Positions 16,673 through 24,078 of a stretch of 59,951 nucleotides of DNA are shown here, piece after piece. Numbering within the stretch: the first letter of the stretch is position 1; each line of letters begins with the position of its first letter. The notes under the pieces are model-generated. The model had not been told where the DNA came from. It did no database searches and saw only the letters and a program-made list of their open reading frames with translations. Origin of the DNA: an uncultured Bacteroides sp. (GTDB lineage Bacteria; Bacteroidota; Bacteroidia; Bacteroidales; Bacteroidaceae); contig NZ_CAJTSC010000018.1 in the NCBI RefSeq assembly GCF_910578895.1, positions 1 through 59,951 of the forward strand, written 5' to 3'. Made by a program: the position numbers and the translations under genes.

Positions 16673-17193
16673 AAAAAAGAGGATTAAAAAGATACTACCG
16701 CAACCTCCACAAAAGCAGCTATATTGAGCAGATTATTACCGGATTGAGAAACGGGGTTGTCGAATATGACTATGAGCATATTCATTTAGACAGATATTCC
16801 CTTACTAAATGGAGTGAAATTAGATTGCATCTTGATGTGCTGTTTAAACTACTTGCTGTTTTCAAATTCAATTCTGAAACCATCCGTATGCCATTTCAAG
16901 TTTGGGGATATGTATGTTTCCAAAAGGATTTAGGATGCCAAATCGGACTATACATACACACTCCGAACTGCGACTTTGACGATTTTCCAATGATTATCTC
17001 CAATATATCTGAAATTCCAACGATAAGAAGGAAAGAGTTGCTTGCTTATCTCGAATCAATGACAACAAAAGGCTATGATATAAGATACTCTAATAATTGC
17101 GATAAGGAACCGGAAATCTTTATTGCGATTAAAAATGTAGGGCTGCCGATTTTCATACCAATTAAAAATGCAAGTGGTGAAACTGACCGATAA
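16669..17193 (+). CDS. hypothetical protein, 174 aa
   Basis: Not recognised. The N-terminus is basic (MKKRGLKRYYRNLHK) and there is no signal peptide or membrane segment. The rest is a mixed soluble protein with Cys residues and aromatic patches (VWGYVCFQKDLGCQIGLYIH, FIAIKNVGLPIFIPIKN). The ATG is preceded by GGAAAGGAGACAAGC, near-identical to the sequence before the gene at 17828. It overlaps the next gene by 26 bp. Low GC and position in a debris-rich islet suggest acquired DNA; a role as an immunity-type protein is conceivable but unsupported. Confidence 0.6.
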   Translation: MKKRGLKRYYRNLHKSSYIEQIITGLRNGVVEYDYEHIHLDRYSLTKWSEIRLHLDVLFKLLAVFKFNSETIRMPFQVWGYVCFQKDLGCQIGLYIHTPNCDFDDFPMIISNISEIPTIRRKELLAYLESMTTKGYDIRYSNNCDKEPEIFIAIKNVGLPIFIPIKNASGETDR

Positions 17194-17599
17194 ACGATTT
17201 TGGATGTTTGAGACAATGGTTGTCTTTTGTGAAATATTGGTTTTTATGTCTGTTTTTTGTTCTTGTAACAATCGACATGACCTGACAGATAATTACTCTG
17301 TTTTTACTTATGGAGAGGGATTATATGGCGAGAGTGAAGAGGATTATCCTATATTTGTTTCAAAACTCGGTTATAATGATGAACCGTCATTCATCGCAAA
17401 TGTCCGAAATGTGTGTTGGAATGATTCGGTAATAATCATTGAGCAGAATAATAATTCTTGGTGGATAGTCACAGCCGTTGATAGCCGGTTGAGTTATGGA
17501 GATAAATATGTAGGCCCTATTTCTGTGCAGCGAAAGGACAGCATCATACATGCCGAAAAAATCAGTATTGAACAGATGAAACATAGGAATTATGAATAA
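17168..17599 (+). CDS. hypothetical lipoprotein-like protein, 143 aa
   Basis: Not recognised as a family. A hydrophobic N-terminal segment (MFETMVVFCEILVFMSVF) is followed by C-S-C-N, consistent with a lipoprotein signal. The start may therefore be ATG 17204 rather than 17168. The mature part is acidic and aromatic (YGEGLYGESEEDYPIF, NNNSWWIV). It overlaps the gene before and the gene after (ATG at 17592 inside its last codons), indicating a coupled cluster. Confidence 0.6.
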   Translation: MQVVKLTDKRFWMFETMVVFCEILVFMSVFCSCNNRHDLTDNYSVFTYGEGLYGESEEDYPIFVSKLGYNDEPSFIANVRNVCWNDSVIIIEQNNNSWWIVTAVDSRLSYGDKYVGPISVQRKDSIIHAEKISIEQMKHRNYE

Positions 17600-17768
17600 G
17601 TGGCAGAAAATAGTAGGTGTTATTGCCTTTGGAGCGATTGGCTTTTGCGAATTGCTCTTATGTGCCAATACCTATCTGGATTTGAAATATATTGTTGAGC
17701 CATACGATATTTCGGATATAACAGAGAGAATGTATCTGAGGGCTGATGCATTGTCGACATCCCTGTAG
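17592..17768 (+). CDS. small membrane protein, 58 aa
   Basis: Starts inside the end of the preceding gene (8-nt overlap). It encodes one likely membrane segment (IVGVIAFGAIGFCELLLC) followed by a polar tail (LKYIVEPYDISDITERMYL) that ends at TAG. The tail looks as if it once continued, so this may be truncated. No family recognised. Confidence 0.45.
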   Translation: MNKWQKIVGVIAFGAIGFCELLLCANTYLDLKYIVEPYDISDITERMYLRADALSTSL

Positions 17769-17827
17769 CTCAATTATTTCATAGCCCTTTTTATGTTCAT
17801 TCGCCTTTGGCGGAAAGGAGGCAAGCA

Positions 17828-18136
17828 ATGAAGAATAGAGTCATTTTCATAGTTAAAATCATAGCAGCTATTGCGATTTTGTTCACCAGTTCATATTATT
17901 GGCTTCGCACAGTTATTTTGCATTTCGGGGCTGGGCTTCGATATGGTTGTCTGTGGCTGTTCCGTCGCGGACAGAAGGTATCGTATAAGCACATCCGCTA
18001 TGGTTCGGAGAATTATAGTTCCATAACGAGGAATGTCAAAACCTGTCGCAAGACAGGAATATCTCCCATAAGTTACAATAAAATGAAAAAGCCGTGCCGT
18101 ATATATCAAATTATCAACACAATACTTGCTTATTAA
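17828..18136 (+). CDS. hypothetical protein, 102 aa, possibly a frameshifted remnant
   Basis: The ATG follows GGAAAGGAGGCAAGC, repeating the start region of the gene at 16669. The N-terminus has a membrane segment (VIFIVKIIAAIAILFTSSYYW). The C-terminal half is very basic and Cys/Tyr-rich with little protein-like pattern, suggesting that it runs out of frame after about residue 60. No family recognised. Confidence 0.4.
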   Translation: MKNRVIFIVKIIAAIAILFTSSYYWLRTVILHFGAGLRYGCLWLFRRGQKVSYKHIRYGSENYSSITRNVKTCRKTGISPISYNKMKKPCRIYQIINTILAY

Positions 18137-18326
18137 AGTATTTCTTACTATATTTGGGAACATCGTTGACACATAATATTTCATACGGATGAAATCTGCC
18201 AAAATGCACCCCCCAAAAAGGCGGAAAAAACAGTCGCTATTTTGAAGAAAGAAGACTAACTCCTTTCATAAAAGGAAATACTATCCGCATAACAGCACTA
18301 AGAACCCATCATAAAACATTATCGGC

Positions 18327-19079
18327 ATGAAAAAGAGTATCTATTTTATCATCACGATTTTATTACTGCAATGCTATGGCACAATGTCCGGGCAAAGTAC
18401 AGTAAAACTGTTCAATACAACGGGAAACAAGGATATATTTTCAGAAATATATTGTTATGATACCTCTGTATATCATAGTAGTTTCCTCGACAGCCACTCA
18501 CCCCTCTATAACGGTTATCTACGTAAATTCCACATGTATGGAAAAGAAGCTGTAGGAATAATTGATCCTTTTTGGATGCCCAATAAATCCATCCCTGTCA
18601 AACAAGAAGATAAAATGACCGACAAATTGAGCGAACTACTTACCCAAAAGGACAGTGTACAGATACAAATAACGTTGGCAGACAGCCTTAGCCCCGTATT
18701 AATCCTCCAACTTCTGAAAGAGGAACTGGAAGCACGGGGAATTACCGCCTGCTATCCCTCCAAAGGAAAGCAACCTGCCGATTACTTCGCGGAAATCAGT
18801 GCCTGCCAATGCCACTATAACATCAATTCGCTCCGTGTGACAAAGAACAGATACACGGGAAACTACCGCGTGGAGTACGTAGTGAAATGGAAAGAGAGGG
18901 ACAAACATCAGAAAACGTTCCCCACCGAAAGCGAAACACGGCAACACGTCGCCTACGAATGGGAACGCAAGCACAAAACGGACATGAAAGACATCCCCAA
19001 CCTCTCCGTCTCCATGACAAAACTCTGTTACGAAATAGCCAGAAAGAAAGCGGAACAGATAGCGGCTGCCTTGAAATAA
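18327..19079 (+). CDS. hypothetical secreted protein, 250 aa
   Basis: Not recognised. A signal peptide is present (MKKSIYFIITILLLQCYG, cleavage near MSGQ). The body contains a charged region with a possible lipid- or peptide-handling fold (LLKEELEARGITACYPSKG, VEYVVKWKERDKHQ). Its stop codon abuts a bidirectional terminator shared with convergent mutS. The 190 bp upstream include a short tail (PPKKAEKTVAILKKED and a stop, ending at 18257) that looks like the end of another lost gene. Confidence 0.65.
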   Translation: MKKSIYFIITILLLQCYGTMSGQSTVKLFNTTGNKDIFSEIYCYDTSVYHSSFLDSHSPLYNGYLRKFHMYGKEAVGIIDPFWMPNKSIPVKQEDKMTDKLSELLTQKDSVQIQITLADSLSPVLILQLLKEELEARGITACYPSKGKQPADYFAEISACQCHYNINSLRVTKNRYTGNYRVEYVVKWKERDKHQKTFPTESETRQHVAYEWERKHKTDMKDIPNLSVSMTKLCYEIARKKAEQIAAALK

Positions 19080-19106
19080 GAAAGGGAAGTAATTTACTTC
19101 CCTTTC
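19080..19106. terminator. bidirectional terminator between the secreted-protein gene and mutS
   Basis: A perfect palindrome with 13-bp arms GAAAGGGAAGTAA / TTACTTCCCTTTC around one central base, spanning the mutS stop codon. A/T-rich ends serve both convergent genes. Confidence 0.75.
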
Positions 19107-21709
19107 ACTATCCTCTTGATATCATTCAGCTTGTTCAGCGCCTCGAGCGGCGTCAGGTTGTTCACATCGAGGGTCAGTATCTCGTCGCGTATCTGGCACA
19201 GCACGGGGTCGTCCAACTGGAAGAAGCTGAGCTGCATGCCGGCATGTCCCTCTTTCGCTTCCGCCGCCGGCTTGCCCGATATACCCTGCTGGCGGTGGTC
19301 CGCCTCAAGCTGTTTCAGGATGCCGCCGGCACGCTTCACGATGCTCTTGGGCATGCCCGCCATTTTCGCCACATGGATACCGAAGGAGTGTTCGCTGCCT
19401 CCGCGCTCCAGCTTGCGCAGGAAGATAACCTTATTGTCTACCTCCTTCACCGACACGTTGTAGTTCTTGATGCGGTTGAAGGAGCGCTCCATTTCGTTCA
19501 GTTCGTGATAGTGCGTGGCAAAGAGCGTACGGGCTTTGGCGCGCGGATGCTCGTGGATGTACTCCACAATTGCCCACGCAATGGAAATGCCGTCATACGT
19601 GGAAGTGCCGCGCCCCAGCTCGTCGAAGAGCACCAGGCTGCGCGAAGAGAGGTTGTTCAGGATGTCTGCCGCCTCGTTCATTTCCACCATGAACGTAGAT
19701 TCGCCCACGGAGATATTGTCGCTGGCTCCCACACGGGTGAAAATCTTGTCCACCAAGCCGATGTGCGCGCTTTCCGCCGGAACGAAACTGCCTATCTGCG
19801 CCATCAGCGTAATCAGGGCGGTCTGGCGGAGCAAGGCGGACTTACCCGCCATGTTCGGACCGGTAATGATGATGACCTGCTGCGTGCTGCTGTCCAGCAT
19901 CACATCGTTGGCTATGTACTTCTCGCCTACCGGCAGCTGCTTTTCGATGACCGGATGGCGCCCCTGACGTATCTCCAGCACCTCGTCATCGGCTATTACG
20001 GGACGGATGTAGTTGTTTTCGCGGGCTGCGGTGGCAAACGAAAGCAGGCAGTCCAGGCGGGCTATCTGGTTGGCATTGACCTGGATGGCAGGGATGAAGT
20101 CTGCCAAGGAGTAGACCAACTCCGAATAGAGCTGCGTCTCCAGCACCAATATCTTGTCCTCGGCACCGAGTATCTTCTCCTCATACTCCTTCAGTTCCTG
20201 CGTGATGTAGCGCTCGGCATTCACCAGCGTCTGCTTGCGTATCCACTCTTGCGGCACCTTCTCCTTGTGCACGTTGCGCACCTCGATGTAGTAGCCGAAG
20301 ACGTTGTTATAACCGATTTTCAGGCTGGGGATGCCCGTCAGTTCACTCTCCCGCTGCTGCACCTGCAGAAGGTAGTCCTTGCCCGAGTAAGCTATCCGGC
20401 GCAGTTCGTCCAGCTCGGCATTCACGCCCTGTTTTATCACCCCGCCTTTGTTGATGAGCAACGGCGGGTCGTTGTTGATTTCCCGGTCGATGCGGTCGCG
20501 TATGGAACAGCAGAGGTTCAACTGCTCGCCGATGTGGTTCAGGCTGGCGTTGTCGGCAGCCATGCACGCCTCCTTAATCGGCCCGATAGCCTGCAACGCC
20601 ACCTTCAGCGCCACCACCTCACGGGGCGATACACGCCCTGCCGCCACCTTTGAAATGATACGCTCCAGGTCGCCTATCAGATGCAACTGTTCTTCAATCA
20701 GCTCCTTGAAGCCGGGTTTGCGGAAGAAATACTCCACCACGTTCAGCCGCTCGTTGATGGGCTGCACGTCTTTCAGGGGGAACACCATCCAGCGCTTCAG
20801 CAGGCGGGCGCCCATGGGGCTGATGGTTTTGTCTATCACGCTGAGCAAGCTGCTGCCGCCGTCGTTCATGCTGCCCATCAGTTCCAGGCTGCGCACCGTG
20901 AACTTATCCAGGCGGACGTACTTGTCCTCCTCGATGCGCGCCAGCGAGGTGATGTGCCCTATCTGCGTGTGCTGCGTCATAATGAGGTACTGCAAGACGG
21001 CTCCCGAAGCAATGATGCCGTTCTTAAGATGCTCCACGCCGAACCCTTTCAGGTTCTTCACCTCGAAATGCTTCAAGAGCTTCTCGCGCGCGGTGGTCTC
21101 GGTAAACACCCAGTCGTCCAGCTCGAAGGTGAAGAACTTGTTGCCGAAGTTGCCCTCGAACATCAGGCGCTTGCCGCGCTCGAACAGTATCTCTTTCGGG
21201 GCAAAGTTGTTCAGCAGCTTGTCTATATAGTCCGAAGTCCCCTCGGCGGTGAGGAACTCGCCCGTAGAGATATCCAGAAACGCCACTCCGCAGATGCCTT
21301 TGCCGAAGTGCACGGCGGCAAGGAAGTTGTTCTCGCGATAGTTCAGCACATTGTCGTTGATGGACACGCCCGGCGTCACCAGCTCGGTGATGCCGCGCTT
21401 CACCAGTTTCTTGGTGAGTTTCGGGTCTTCCAGCTGGTCGCAGATTGCCACGCGCTTGCCCGCACGTATCAGTTTGGGCAGGTACGTATCGAGCGCATGG
21501 TGCGGAAAGCCTGCCATTTCAATCGTTTTCCCTTTGCCGTTGGCACGTTTCGTCAAGGTGATGCCCAGTATCTCGGAGGCTACGATGGCATCGGTAGAAT
21601 AAGTTTCATAGAAGTCGCCGCAACGAAACAGCATCACAGCATCGGGGTGCTTTGCCTTCAAATCAAGAAACTGTTTCATCATCGGGGTAAGAACAATATC
21701 TTCGTTCAC
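19094..21709 (-). CDS. mutS: DNA mismatch repair protein MutS
   Basis: Mismatch-recognition ATPase of 871 aa. The N-terminal mismatch-binding domain has the F-x-E wedge region (MLFRCGDFYETY). Connector, lever and clamp domains follow, then the ABC-type ATPase with Walker A GPNMAGKS (617-624) and Walker B/signature DELGRGTSTYDG. The start at 21709 is a GTG, chosen because it gives the family N-terminus NEDIVLTPMMKQF. The first in-frame ATG (21682) would remove that segment. A TATCTTTG box lies about 50 bp upstream. Confidence 0.97.
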   Translation of the reverse strand: MNEDIVLTPMMKQFLDLKAKHPDAVMLFRCGDFYETYSTDAIVASEILGITLTKRANGKGKTIEMAGFPHHALDTYLPKLIRAGKRVAICDQLEDPKLTKKLVKRGITELVTPGVSINDNVLNYRENNFLAAVHFGKGICGVAFLDISTGEFLTAEGTSDYIDKLLNNFAPKEILFERGKRLMFEGNFGNKFFTFELDDWVFTETTAREKLLKHFEVKNLKGFGVEHLKNGIIASGAVLQYLIMTQHTQIGHITSLARIEEDKYVRLDKFTVRSLELMGSMNDGGSSLLSVIDKTISPMGARLLKRWMVFPLKDVQPINERLNVVEYFFRKPGFKELIEEQLHLIGDLERIISKVAAGRVSPREVVALKVALQAIGPIKEACMAADNASLNHIGEQLNLCCSIRDRIDREINNDPPLLINKGGVIKQGVNAELDELRRIAYSGKDYLLQVQQRESELTGIPSLKIGYNNVFGYYIEVRNVHKEKVPQEWIRKQTLVNAERYITQELKEYEEKILGAEDKILVLETQLYSELVYSLADFIPAIQVNANQIARLDCLLSFATAARENNYIRPVIADDEVLEIRQGRHPVIEKQLPVGEKYIANDVMLDSSTQQVIIITGPNMAGKSALLRQTALITLMAQIGSFVPAESAHIGLVDKIFTRVGASDNISVGESTFMVEMNEAADILNNLSSRSLVLFDELGRGTSTYDGISIAWAIVEYIHEHPRAKARTLFATHYHELNEMERSFNRIKNYNVSVKEVDNKVIFLRKLERGGSEHSFGIHVAKMAGMPKSIVKRAGGILKQLEADHRQQGISGKPAAEAKEGHAGMQLSFFQLDDPVLCQIRDEILTLDVNNLTPLEALNKLNDIKRIVKGK

Positions 21710-21756
21710 AGCGGTATCTGTTTAGAGTTTAACGGGTAATCTGATTAAGAGCATGA

Positions 21757-21764
21757 CAAAGATA
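21757..21764 (-). promoter_or_regulatory. mutS promoter -7 box
   Basis: Reads TATCTTTG on the minus strand, a full consensus match 48 bp before the GTG start. Confidence 0.55.
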
Positions 21765-21874
21765 ATCCTTTTTTAGAAAATACGCATGTAGCGGGTTCAA
21801 ATCCTTAGCAAGCCTTAACAAAGCGGGTATTTTTGCTAAAACATGTTATAAAACACACTTATTTATTTGTTTTA

Positions 21875-21905
21875 TTTGGAACTCTCCCAAAAGTCCGTAC
21901 CTTTG
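21875..21905 (+). promoter_or_regulatory. complete Bacteroides promoter (-33 and -7) for a candidate small RNA
   Basis: TTTG at 21875-21878 and TACCTTTG at 21898-21905 are separated by 19 bp, matching both halves of the Bacteroides consensus. It points away from mutS into a region without a gene. Confidence 0.65.
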
Positions 21906-21911
21906 CAATGT

Positions 21912-21973
21912 GTTTTTCATAGTATTAGATTTAAGGTTAACAAAGGTTGGAGTACAGCGGTACTCCTTTTTTT
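21912..21973 (+). ncRNA. candidate small RNA of about 60 nt
   Basis: From the predicted start a short transcript would run through GTATTAGATTTAAGGTTAAC and end at a hairpin GGAGTAC / GTACTCC (21949-21966) followed by seven T. No reading frame of useful length lies between promoter and terminator. The flanking genes are both on the other strand. It may be an independent small RNA or, less likely, an antisense leader. Confidence 0.5.
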
Positions 21974-22002
21974 ATGCCCGTACGCGTCGTGCAAGCATCC
22001 CT

Positions 22003-22881
22003 CTACTTTCTTCCCGCCCAATACACGCCGCCCAATATCAGCACGGCACCCGCAACAGACATTACGGTGAACCGCTCATCGAGCAGTATGGCAGAGCCTG
22101 CCAGCGTGAAGAGCGGATTGAGATAGATGTAGTTGGAAGCCTGCATCGTGCCCAACCGTTTCAGCACCACGTTCCACACCACAAAGCAGATTAGCGAAGC
22201 CAATACGCCCAGAAAAAGAAGGTTTATCCACACCGCCGGCTGCAAAAGCCCGGAAAGCGGAAACTGCCAGGGACGGACAAGGAAGGCTGGAAGAATGGTG
22301 AGCGCCCCGTAAAAGAAAATCTTGCGGGTGATGAAAACCGTGCTGTAGCTGCCAAACAGCTTTTTCATAATCAGGCTGTAGAACGCCCACGACAAAGCGG
22401 CAAGCAGCGTCAGGAAATCGCCAAGCGGCGAAATCTTCAGCACGAAATGCCCGTTGTACACCACCAGCGCCACCCCTGCCAACGCCAGCAGCGAACCGCC
22501 TATCAGCGCGGCAGTGGCGCGCTCGGTCCTGTCAACCAGCAGGAACAGGATGGCGGTCAGCAGCGGAGCGGTGCAGACAATGAAAGAAACATTGGTGGCA
22601 AGCGTGATTTCCAACGCCGTATTCTCCGTCAGGAAGTAGAACGAACCGCCCGTGACGCCGCCCGCCAGCAACCACAGCTCGTCCTTCCGGCTATCGGCAA
22701 ACAGCTTGCGCGGAGAGATAAACCAGATGCCTGCATAAGCCGTCAGGAACCGGAGCAGGAATATCTCCTGCGGAGAGAGCCCGTGCCCTATCAGCACTTT
22801 CGTAGAGATAAACGTCAGCCCCCACACCCCCACCACAAGTATGGCAATAAGATGATAAATGTAGTTATTCTTCGCATTCAT
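22003..22881 (-). CDS. DMT/EamA family transporter
   Basis: 292-aa inner-membrane protein with about ten hydrophobic helices arranged as two EamA repeats, drug/metabolite transporter superfamily. Examples are LIAILVVGVWGLTFISTK at the start and VMSVAGAVLILGGVYWAG at the end. The substrate cannot be told from sequence; relatives export amino acids or metabolites. The frame is open upstream to 22965, but the promoter TATCTTTG lies inside that extension, so ATG 22881 is the start. Confidence 0.88.
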   Translation of the reverse strand: MNAKNNYIYHLIAILVVGVWGLTFISTKVLIGHGLSPQEIFLLRFLTAYAGIWFISPRKLFADSRKDELWLLAGGVTGGSFYFLTENTALEITLATNVSFIVCTAPLLTAILFLLVDRTERATAALIGGSLLALAGVALVVYNGHFVLKISPLGDFLTLLAALSWAFYSLIMKKLFGSYSTVFITRKIFFYGALTILPAFLVRPWQFPLSGLLQPAVWINLLFLGVLASLICFVVWNVVLKRLGTMQASNYIYLNPLFTLAGSAILLDERFTVMSVAGAVLILGGVYWAGRK

Positions 22882-22903
22882 ATACGTCACGGATAAGTCG
22901 CCG

Positions 22904-22911
22904 CAAAGATA
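22904..22911 (-). promoter_or_regulatory. DMT transporter promoter -7 box
   Basis: Minus-strand TATCTTTG, 23 bp before the ATG at 22881. It decides the start codon. Confidence 0.6.
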
Positions 22912-22981
22912 CGCCATTTCCGCTTTCCGCACAACGCACTCCCGCCCTATTTCCTTCGCATGCACGGCTTTTGCATTGAAG

Positions 22982-23136
22982 AAAGGAGCTGAAGGAGTCG
23001 GGGGCTGAAGGAGTTAAAGGGAGTTATCAGCCGCCAAGCCGGCTTAGCAGTTAAAGCCGATACTTTTGTAGCAATATCATGTACAAGAGTATCGGCTCTA
23101 ACTCCTGTAACTACTCTAACTCCTGTAACTCCCTTA
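22982..23136. repeat. GGAGTT/AACTCC inverted element, copy 3
   Basis: GGAGTT words on the left, AACTCC words on the right, and a central stem AGCCGATACTTTTGTA / TACAAGAGTATCGGCT around a 9-11-nt loop. The centre shares the GATACT..TATCGG theme with copies 1 and 2. The whole element could fold into one long hairpin. Confidence 0.65.
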
Positions 23137-23186
23137 ACGAACTTTAAAAGCAAAAGCCCCGCAGCCGGCAGCCTCTTTTTCCCCGG

Positions 23187-23273
23187 ATGTTCCCACCGTA
23201 TTGGGAACATGTTCCCTGCTTGTTGGGAACGTATTCCCAATACGGTGGGAACGCGGTTCCAAAGGGCTGGGAA
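23187..23273. repeat. array of four 22-bp palindromic units, locus 1
   Basis: Four consecutive units of 21-22 bp, each of the form GTTCCC-N8-GGGAAC, start at 23187, 23209, 23231 and 23253. The last is degenerate. Unit 2 (GTTCCCTGCTTGTTGGGAAC) is identical to unit 2 of the array at 46133-46220. The array lies between the DMT transporter promoter region and the 3' end of the DUF6078 gene. Confidence 0.8.
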
Positions 23274-23319
23274 TAAAGTTCCACCACGCAGAAACGGACT
23301 GGCACTCGTATATACCTGA

Positions 23320-23360
23320 CAATAAGCGCCTGACGGGTACGTTCCGCCAAGCGCTTATTG
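23320..23360. repeat. hairpin next to palindrome array 1
   Basis: Perfect 10-bp arms CAATAAGCGC / GCGCTTATTG separated by 21 bp. A comparable hairpin follows array 2 at 46221-46260, so array plus hairpin looks like one composite unit. Confidence 0.6.
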
Positions 23361-23404
23361 CCAGTTTGTTCTTCACCTGTCTGTTTCTGTTTGTCCGCTT
23401 CCGC

Positions 23405-23857
23405 CTACCTGTTTGCGCGGTCTCCCCAGTCGTATTCTTCGGTGTAGCTGTCGTATACGGGAGTTGCGTCGATGCCGTTCTGCCTGAAAATGCCGGCAAT
23501 CCCGGCTTGCTCTGCCGGCGAAATCGAACGCTCCTTCCGCAGTATGCGGTAGTAGGTGGTTTTGGTATAGAGGCTGCGGATTTTTTCTTTCAGCAGCACC
23601 GCCGTCTTGTAGGGGATGCGGTCGAAAGTGGCGGTCATCCCCCAGGCAAAGCGGATTTTTTCGGAACTTCTGAAGTGGGGGCAGCGCGCGGCGTCCTTAG
23701 GATAGGCGGCGGGGTTTACCGTCATGACGTATGGCCGTGTCTTCGGGACGTGCAGCGCGGCAAGATGGCGCAGGCAGTTGCCGCCGAGGGGGCAGGCGTG
23801 GTTGAAACAGTGGATATAGCCGGCGGGCACCGGGCTGTAGTCGATGGTGTCTTTCAT
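23405..23857 (-). CDS. DUF6078 family protein
   Basis: 150-aa cytoplasmic protein with a Cys-rich N-terminus (CFNHACPLGGNCLRH, later DAARCPHF), suggesting a metal or iron-sulfur site. A C-terminal helical region (TTYYRILRKERSISPAEQ) resembles a small DNA- or partner-binding fold. I assign it to DUF6078, a Bacteroidales family of unknown function. ATG 23863 (adding MT) is an alternative start. Its best upstream box is TACATTTA (23890-23897), one base off consensus. Confidence 0.65.
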   Translation of the reverse strand: MKDTIDYSPVPAGYIHCFNHACPLGGNCLRHLAALHVPKTRPYVMTVNPAAYPKDAARCPHFRSSEKIRFAWGMTATFDRIPYKTAVLLKEKIRSLYTKTTYYRILRKERSISPAEQAGIAGIFRQNGIDATPVYDSYTEEYDWGDRANR

Positions 23858-23974
23858 TGTCATTTTGTTTTCGTTTTGTTTTTCGGACGTAAATGTAGTG
23901 AATTAAAATGATTATCCGCACACGGCTCTTCCATTGAAAACTTGTTTTTATCTTTTAGACGCGGATTGAATACC

Positions 23975-24030
23975 GCTTTTGTATTTAAAGAAGTTATCAC
24001 TTCGTTAACTTCTTTATTTGATACAAAAGC
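23975..24030. repeat. long hairpin upstream of the recombinase gene
   Basis: Arms GCTTTTGTAT-TT-AAAGAAGTTA and TAACTTCTTT-ATTTG-ATACAAAAGC pair over 20 bp with a small internal bulge and a 9-nt loop, ending 48 bp before the recombinase ATG. It could be an attenuator or repressor site controlling recombinase level, or a terminator for leftward traffic. Confidence 0.6.
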
Positions 24031-24078
24031 CGTGCCTTTGCCGCCCATTACGGAAACACTCTTTTAAACCGATAGAAT

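Noticed and set aside
18887..20653. 588-codon open frame on the plus strand opposite mutS
   Set aside because: It is antisense to a clear MutS protein, has no family motifs, and arises from the codon bias of the real gene.
23134..23499. Minus-strand frames over the 22-bp palindromes (peptides with repeated VGNVFP/REHVPN words)
   Set aside because: The repetitive peptides simply mirror the DNA repeat; a similar frame appears at the second array with different flanks.
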